Below are positions 59,489 through 64,000 of a DNA stretch of 64,000 nt, piece by piece. Position 1 is the first letter of the stretch; each line of letters starts with the position of its first letter. The notes under the pieces were generated by a model. It saw only the letters and a program-made list of their open reading frames with translations. It made no database searches and had not been told where the DNA came from. Made by a program: the position numbers and the translations under genes. Origin of the DNA: CAVZLD01 sp963776055 (GTDB lineage Bacteria; Planctomycetota; Planctomycetia; Pirellulales; Pirellulaceae); NCBI GenBank assembly GCA_963776055.1, contig CAVZLD010000003.1, positions 248,001 through 312,000 on the forward strand. The letters run 5' to 3'.

Positions 59489-59664
59489 TTGGGACATTCC
59501 CAGTTCTCCGCCCAAGTCACACAAGCTGGAGCAAGCGGTCAAGATGGGTCGCACTTCCGACAGCCACCAAGAAGAACAGAAAGTCATTCCTTCTCAGTTG
59601 AACGTCAACCCCGTTCCGCCAGATCCCCTGCGAATTGAGGAATGTCCCCGTTCTTCGCCGTTCT
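59489..59664. repeat. pair of palindrome-plus-CCGTTCT elements
   Basis: TTGGGACATTCCCAGTTCTC at 59489 and AATTGAGGAATGTCCCCGTT at 59633. Both hold the palindromic core GGGACATTCCC/GGAATGTCCC and the tail CMGTTCTYCGCC. Related to the sequences at 49422 and 49916. Confidence 0.5.
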
Positions 59665-59750
59665 TCGTGCGCGGTGAGCTGGACGCGTTTTATCGTTGCC
59701 TTAGTGAGACGTGTCCAGATAGAATGAATTGCTGAGATTGAGTGAAAACT

Positions 59751-60299
59751 ATGGCAAACACGACTCATCAAATGACGGCCGACGAACTTGCAGCGTTGTC
59801 GGACGATGGCAACCGGCGGGAGCTTGTGGACGGAGTACTGCACATGATGTCACCCGCCGGCGGTCGCCATGGACGGATCGCGGGAAGGCTTTTTCTGCGG
59901 ATCGGAAACCACGTCGAACAAGGAAAACTCGGCGAGGTATTTGCCGCAGAAACTGGCTACCTTCTCAGTCAAGACCCGGACACAGTGCGTGCTCCGGACG
60001 TTTCCTTTGTGTCTTTTGAGCGGCTCGGCGAGTTTGCCGACTACGCTGGCTACTTGCCGCTCGCGCCCGATCTGGCTGCCGAAGTCGTGTCTCCGAGTGA
60101 TGAATCGTCAAAGGTCGAATCGAAGGCGAAGGATTGGCTACAAGCCGGAGTCCGCGTTGTACTGATCGTGGATCCCCAGACCAAATCCATTCGTGAGTAT
60201 CGATCGCCGTCTGAGATCCGTGTCTACGAGGACGGGACCATCGACCTACGGGACGTCTTGCCTGAGTTTGAACTCGATGTTGCCGAGTTGTTTGCATAG
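59751..60299 (+). CDS. Uma2 family putative restriction-endonuclease-fold protein
   Basis: 182 residues from ATG 59751 (an in-frame GTG 9 nt upstream is possible). Uma2 hallmarks: TADELAALSDDGNRRELVDGVLHMM, RLFLRIGNHVEQGKLGEVFAAETGYLL, DTVRAPDVSFVS and LAAEVVSPSDESSKVESKAKDWLQAGVRVVLIVDP. The PD-(D/E)xK core includes Asp in APDV and Glu in AEVVSP with Lys in KVESK. Function in bacteria is not known; they are abundant in cyanobacteria and planctomycetes. Confidence 0.88.
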   Translation: MANTTHQMTADELAALSDDGNRRELVDGVLHMMSPAGGRHGRIAGRLFLRIGNHVEQGKLGEVFAAETGYLLSQDPDTVRAPDVSFVSFERLGEFADYAGYLPLAPDLAAEVVSPSDESSKVESKAKDWLQAGVRVVLIVDPQTKSIREYRSPSEIRVYEDGTIDLRDVLPEFELDVAELFA

Positions 60300-60332
60300 T
60301 CTCTGAAGTGCTCCATCCAAAGAATCCATGCA

Positions 60333-60379
60333 AGCCGTGTGCGTTGCTCGCACTCAAAACGAGCAACGCACACGGCTTA
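60333..60379. terminator. very strong 19-bp perfect hairpin downstream of Uma2
   Basis: AAGCCGTGTGCGTTGCTCG (60333-60351) and its exact complement (60361-60379) with a 9-nt loop CACTCAAAA. It lies 34 nt after the Uma2 stop. No U-run follows; it may still terminate transcription or stabilise the mRNA end. The remainder of the gap (60380-60789) holds no gene I can support. Confidence 0.6.
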
Positions 60380-60792
60380 ACTGGATTCTATTGATGACGT
60401 GTCCCGCCTCGTCCGTACGGTTTCTGGGAACCGCCGTCGTTCGAAGCGACCGGACGGAGGTATCGAATCGGTTTCTTGCCTCGGTCGTAGACACCGACCG
60501 CAGTCTGACATTCGCGTCGGGTGCTGAAGTTGGTCCAGCCGCTGCGACTTGGCCCGAGCCGAACTTGAACCAGACGATGTCCACCGTTCGCGTCGGTCGT
60601 CGATTCCCAACGCGTCATACACGGGCCCGCCGCGGCGCGCTTCCCGCCGGAGGATGTTTCCTCCTTTGGGGCCCGGCGAAAACGTTGGCGCGTCGGTCGA
60701 TGCCACCTGAGCTAGTGGGCAGCGAAGCCTTGATTCTTCCTGACCCGGCTTCGGAATCCACGAGTCGGCAGCTCCTGATTGGCAGGAGAAAT

Positions 60793-60821
60793 GAGGCTGC
60801 TGAACATCGTCCAGCAGCCTC
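60793..60821 (-). terminator. terminator hairpin of the leftward dockerin gene
   Basis: 10-bp stem GAGGCTGCTG / CAGCAGCCTC, 9-nt loop; on the minus strand it is followed by ATTTCTCC. It comes 48 nt after the stop at 60869. Confidence 0.65.
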
Positions 60822-60868
60822 GTTGGAAACTGTTTTGACTCACTCGGATCATGCTGTGAAAACAGGAG

Positions 60869-62159
60869 TTACTTATGGACTTTTACGATTTCGGTCTGTA
60901 CTGTACCGGAATTAAAAATCACGTCCTCGCTAGATCCGTTGAATAATACGTGTGAGTTGATGGCATAGATCGAGTCGCCGAGTCCTGTAATCGTGGTAGG
61001 GGTCCTGAAATTGCCACTCACGATATCCTTCACGAACGTACCCTTGGAGAGGTCACCCGATAGCTGAACGACGGCGATCTTGCCAAGTTCATCGGACGAT
61101 GAAACCTGATTCTGCATGATATAGAGCGTTCGTCCGCTCAAATAAAGCCCATCGCCAGATTGGAAGGTCGTTTGTTCTCCCTCAACATCGATTACCGTTG
61201 CTGCCCCAGTATCCGGATCGACATGGTAAAGAAGGCCCGAACTGTCATTGATCACCACGAGGTCGTTGCCGTCAAACGAAGCCACGAGACCGTTGTTGCG
61301 AGGGCCAACTCCCGGACCTGTCAATTCGAGCTCTTCAAAAGCAAGCGGTGAAGGAAGTCTTCCGCCCGGTGCTAACGGTATCTTGAAGATGACGGGGCGA
61401 GTGGAATCTGTGGCATACACCGCAGACCTCGTGACCAATAGATCATTGACTCCTACGCCATCACCGAAAATGATTTCGTCTACAAGTTCTCCGCTAGTGC
61501 CGTTGTAAATCACAACTCCCAGGTTCGTGCGAGACTCCCCAATGACGCTCGGATCACCTACGGCGGCATAGAGATTATCGGTACGCGCATCATACGACAA
61601 ACCTGCTATCGGCCTTCCTGTAGGCTCAACGAGAATCTCACCTGCTCCGGTATGCAGATCTCCTTTGTAAATGGCTCCCGCATAGGGAGAGGTAGGGTGA
61701 GCTTGTCCCGCCAGGGGCCCCAGAAGACTGGAAAAGGAAAAGGCACCGGCGAAGAAGTCATGACCCCTTCCTAGCTCAATCCCCTCGGGTTCAAAACCAA
61801 TCGGAAGATCAATTAGGTCCGGCCAATTGTCGACGTGGGCACTGCCCGCTCCTTTTGCTGCTGCGCCTGTCCTTCAGGTAATTCCCTGACTGAAATGCCA
61901 CGATGAGGTCCGCCGAATCGAAAAGATCGTCTCCGTTCCAATCGCCTTCATGCCTCTCCGCGATTTCACCGGTTTCGTATTTGCCGGCCTGAAACACGTC
62001 CACAAGGTCCGATGGACCGAAGCTTCCGTCGCCGTTAGCGTCTCCGATGATGGCCGCGGATGCAGCGACAGGCTCGGCTGCTGTAAGTACGTCGCCAGCC
62101 AACATCGCTCGGGCCTCGAGTCCTTCGACATGCAGTCGTCGTTTGGTTGTAAGATTCAT
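60869..62159 (-). CDS. exported dockerin-type / beta-propeller protein, frameshifted near 61855
   Basis: ATG 62159 gives MNLTTKRRLHVEGLEARAMLAGDV, the planctomycete 'LEAR..ML' export signature. Two dockerin-like motifs follow (GDANGDGSFGPSDLVDVFQAG, GDWNGDDLFDSADLIVAFQSG). After ...GNYLKDRRSS the frame is lost; in another frame it continues KGAGSAHVDNWPDLIDLPIG with a beta-propeller (SYDARTDNLYAAVGD, SFDGNDLVVINDSSGLLYHVDPDTGAATV, GDSIYAINSHVLF), resembling SMP-30/YVTN propellers. Total about 430 residues. One missing or extra base at about 61840-61880 is responsible. Confidence 0.7.
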
Positions 62160-62465
62160 CAATATGGACCTTTCAGTGAGAGGAATTGTCAAGACCTTTG
62201 AATCGCGGAGCTTCCCCGATTCCATGTTCCAGAGGTGACGAACCGGCCGAACCAGACCAATTGCGGTGGTCGCCTCCTATGTTTCTCATCCGCGCGGCAC
62301 TTTCGAAACGTGACAGTTCAGGGCAGAATTATGGCAACCGTGGATATTTTGTCCGCGAAGGTCGCCAAGACGCTCGACGGACTGGGCCGAAATTCTCGGC
62401 GACGGAGTGAATTGCTGTCACAGATTGGCTCGGCGAATCGGATTGGAAGGTAGAGGAGGAGAAGT

Positions 62466-63098
62466 TTGGCCGATTCCAACGCAAAGCAGACGGACCAGCT
62501 CCTGGTGGCGATGGCCACGGGTGACCGGTCTGCGCTGGACGACCTGTTGCGCCTGTACACTCCTTATCTCAAGCGGGTCCTCCAGATTCGCATCTCTCCC
62601 GAGTTGAGTACTCGTGTCGACGTTTCGGACGTGCTCCAGGAAACGCAGATGGTCGTGATGCGGCGAATCGAGGAGTTCGTGACCAAGCGACCGTCTTCGT
62701 TTCGAGTGTGGCTTCGTAGCCGAGCCATTGAACAATTGGTCGTACAGTATCGGCGGCACGTGACCGCCGAAATGCGCACCGTGCGCCGTGAAATGATGTT
62801 CAACGACGCGTCTTCCATGGCGATCGCTCTCACACTATTCTCGGAAACACCCAGCAAGGTGCTGCAGCGGCAAGAATTTGCTGAGCAAGTCCGTGAACTC
62901 ATCAAGAGCTTGAGTGACAATGATCGTGAAATCCTGACATTGCGTCATGCAGAAGGGCTGACGAATAGCGAGATCGCCGAAGCACTGAACATTGAGTCGG
63001 CCACCGTGCGCCAACGCTACGGTCGCGCTCTCTATCGACTTGCTGAAAAGGCGACGGCGGCAGGATTGGAAGCAGATTTTTCCTGGGGCGACGCGTGA
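62466..63098 (+). CDS. ECF RNA polymerase sigma factor (planctomycete type)
   Basis: TTG 62466 is preceded by GAGGAGAAG. 210 residues with sigma2 (LDDLLRLYTPYLKRVLQIRI...DVSDVLQETQMVVMRRIEEF, RVWLRSRAIEQLVVQYRRH) and sigma4 (LSDNDREILTLRHAEGLTNSEIAEALNIESATVRQRYGRALYRL). No anti-sigma gene: instead its stop overlaps the start of a kinase (TGATG), the usual planctomycete ECF-kinase pair. The 306-bp gap upstream (62160-62465) has no gene. Confidence 0.9.
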   Translation: MADSNAKQTDQLLVAMATGDRSALDDLLRLYTPYLKRVLQIRISPELSTRVDVSDVLQETQMVVMRRIEEFVTKRPSSFRVWLRSRAIEQLVVQYRRHVTAEMRTVRREMMFNDASSMAIALTLFSETPSKVLQRQEFAEQVRELIKSLSDNDREILTLRHAEGLTNSEIAEALNIESATVRQRYGRALYRLAEKATAAGLEADFSWGDA

Positions 63099-64000
63099 TG
63101 ACGGACCTGCAGACCAGCCGAGACCGAGAAGCCCTCTTGGGACAAGTCGTCGAAGAATTCTTCACGGCTGTTTCCGAGGGTGAATCACCCGATATGTCGG
63201 ACTATCTGCGGCGCTACCCTGAAATCGCTGATCAGCTGAAAGTGGTTGTTCCGGCGATGCTGGTGACCGAACGCGCGGCGGATCCATCCGAGACTTCGTC
63301 CATCCGAGACACCCTTGCCACCGAGAAGCAGCTCGGTGACTTTCGCATCCTGCGTCAAATTGGCCGGGGTGGGATGGGGATCGTCTATGAGGCGGAGCAG
63401 ATCTCCATGAAGCGGCGAGTTGCCTTGAAGGTGCTGCCGTTGGCGGGGCTGGTGGATGAACTGAAGATCCATCGTTTCGAGAATGAAGTGCGGGCCGTCG
63501 CCGCGCTCAACCACCCCAACATTGTGCCGGTCTACATGGTCGGCCAGGATCGCGGCGTGCATTACTATGCGATGCAGCTGATCCGCGGGCGGAGCCTGAA
63601 TGATGTGATCGCATCCCTGCGGCAGGTCCGTGACCAGCGTAAGGAGCTTGATGCCACATCCATCAGCCAAGCGGCGAGTATTGGTCGTGGAGCGGAGTCA
63701 GCTGACGGACCGATAGCTGAAGCGGAAGACCTGACAAGTCGTACCGTTGTCGAGGAGCAGCTGGATCTGCTCGACACATTTGCCCAGGCGCATAGCTCCA
63801 CCATTCCTCACGCATCGCGACGCGAGTACCTTCGCAGTGTGGCGGCGCTGGGAATCCAGGCGGCGTCCGCTCTGCAACACGCACACGATCAGGGCGTGAT
63901 TCACCGTGACATCAAGCCTGCGAACTTGCTATTAGACGATACGGCGACACTGTTCGTGACAGACTTCGGACTGGCCCGAATCGAATCCGACGCCGGCGTG
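63098..64000 (+). CDS. Ser/Thr protein kinase, 3' end beyond window
   Basis: ATG 63098. N-terminal domain SEGESPDMSDYLRRYPEIADQL is typical of ECF-linked kinases. The kinase domain has GRGGMGIVYEA, VALKVLPLAG, NHPNIVPVYMVG, QGVIHRDIKPANLLLDD and VTDFGLARIES. An insert of about 70 residues (RKELDATSISQ ... SSTIPHASRREYL) lies before the HRD motif. Continues past 64000. Probably phosphorylates or otherwise controls the overlapping sigma factor. Confidence 0.9.
   Translation, partial: MTDLQTSRDREALLGQVVEEFFTAVSEGESPDMSDYLRRYPEIADQLKVVVPAMLVTERAADPSETSSIRDTLATEKQLGDFRILRQIGRGGMGIVYEAEQISMKRRVALKVLPLAGLVDELKIHRFENEVRAVAALNHPNIVPVYMVGQDRGVHYYAMQLIRGRSLNDVIASLRQVRDQRKELDATSISQAASIGRGAESADGPIAEAEDLTSRTVVEEQLDLLDTFAQAHSSTIPHASRREYLRSVAALGIQAASALQHAHDQGVIHRDIKPANLLLDDTATLFVTDFGLARIESDAGV

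Overview
The window is chromosomal DNA from a planctomycete, most likely of the Pirellulales type. The clues are GC-rich coding sequence, extracellular proteins carrying dockerin-like D-x-N-x-D-G repeats with PEP-CTERM tails or a 'LEPR/LEAR..ML' N-terminal signature, Ser/Thr kinases fused to WD40 repeats, an ECF sigma factor overlapping a kinase gene, a DUF1080 protein, a truncated sulfatase, a Uma2 nuclease and many lone M/HExxH-type secreted proteins. Everything below was read by eye; no alignment or folding program was run.

Layout. 0-4.5 kb: a four-gene rightward run (LolA/redoxin-like/propeller protein, DUF3592-type membrane protein, small protein, P-loop ATPase) ending in a 22-bp tandem hairpin-repeat array. 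5.3-7.4 kb (minus): a full DsbD-type disulfide reductase whose C-terminal CxxC motif is written UGA-P-T-C, followed 15 nt later by a perfect GGUC-loop stem-loop. I read it as a selenoprotein with a bacterial SECIS. 7.8-21 kb: an APH-fold protein, a large zinc metalloprotease, PII plus a receiver-like protein, yacG plus a membrane protein, a DUF1570 peptidase-like protein, a PEP-CTERM dockerin protein, a PAC2 protein and a lipoprotein phosphatase. 21.6-27.6 kb: a MacA-like adaptor, a MacB-like permease without an ATPase domain, and a TolC-like lipoprotein. 28-30.7 kb: AroH chorismate mutase, an SDR, a coiled-coil lipoprotein and DUF1080. 30.9-43.7 kb: a second hairpin array, GH38 alpha-mannosidase, WD40 kinase, sn-glycerol-1-phosphate dehydrogenase-like protein, LamG/PEP-CTERM protein and PAP2 phosphatase. 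43.7-48 kb: a 65-bp repeat array, a metallopeptidase-like protein and a large CARDB/hydrolase/dockerin protein.

48-54.3 kb is a decayed mobile region: IS fragments, a sulfatase that has lost its active site, a TPR stub, and a tyrosine integrase with an internal deletion next to tRNA-Met. 54.8-57.5 kb holds a BlaI-type repressor with two palindromic operators and a partner that keeps BlaR1-like membrane helices but not the protease. 57.7-60.4 kb carries small accessory genes, including a toxin-antitoxin pair and a Uma2 protein. The window ends with a frameshifted dockerin/propeller protein and an ECF sigma-kinase pair that runs off the edge.

A general caution: about a dozen otherwise well-conserved genes are broken by 1-2 nt indels, roughly one every 5 kb, several in short homopolymers or GC repeats. 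This looks more like residual sequencing error than biology. Where both halves of a gene are recognisable I report one gene and state where the frame changes. The UGA in the DsbD gene is a different kind of event (no frame change, matched RNA hairpin).
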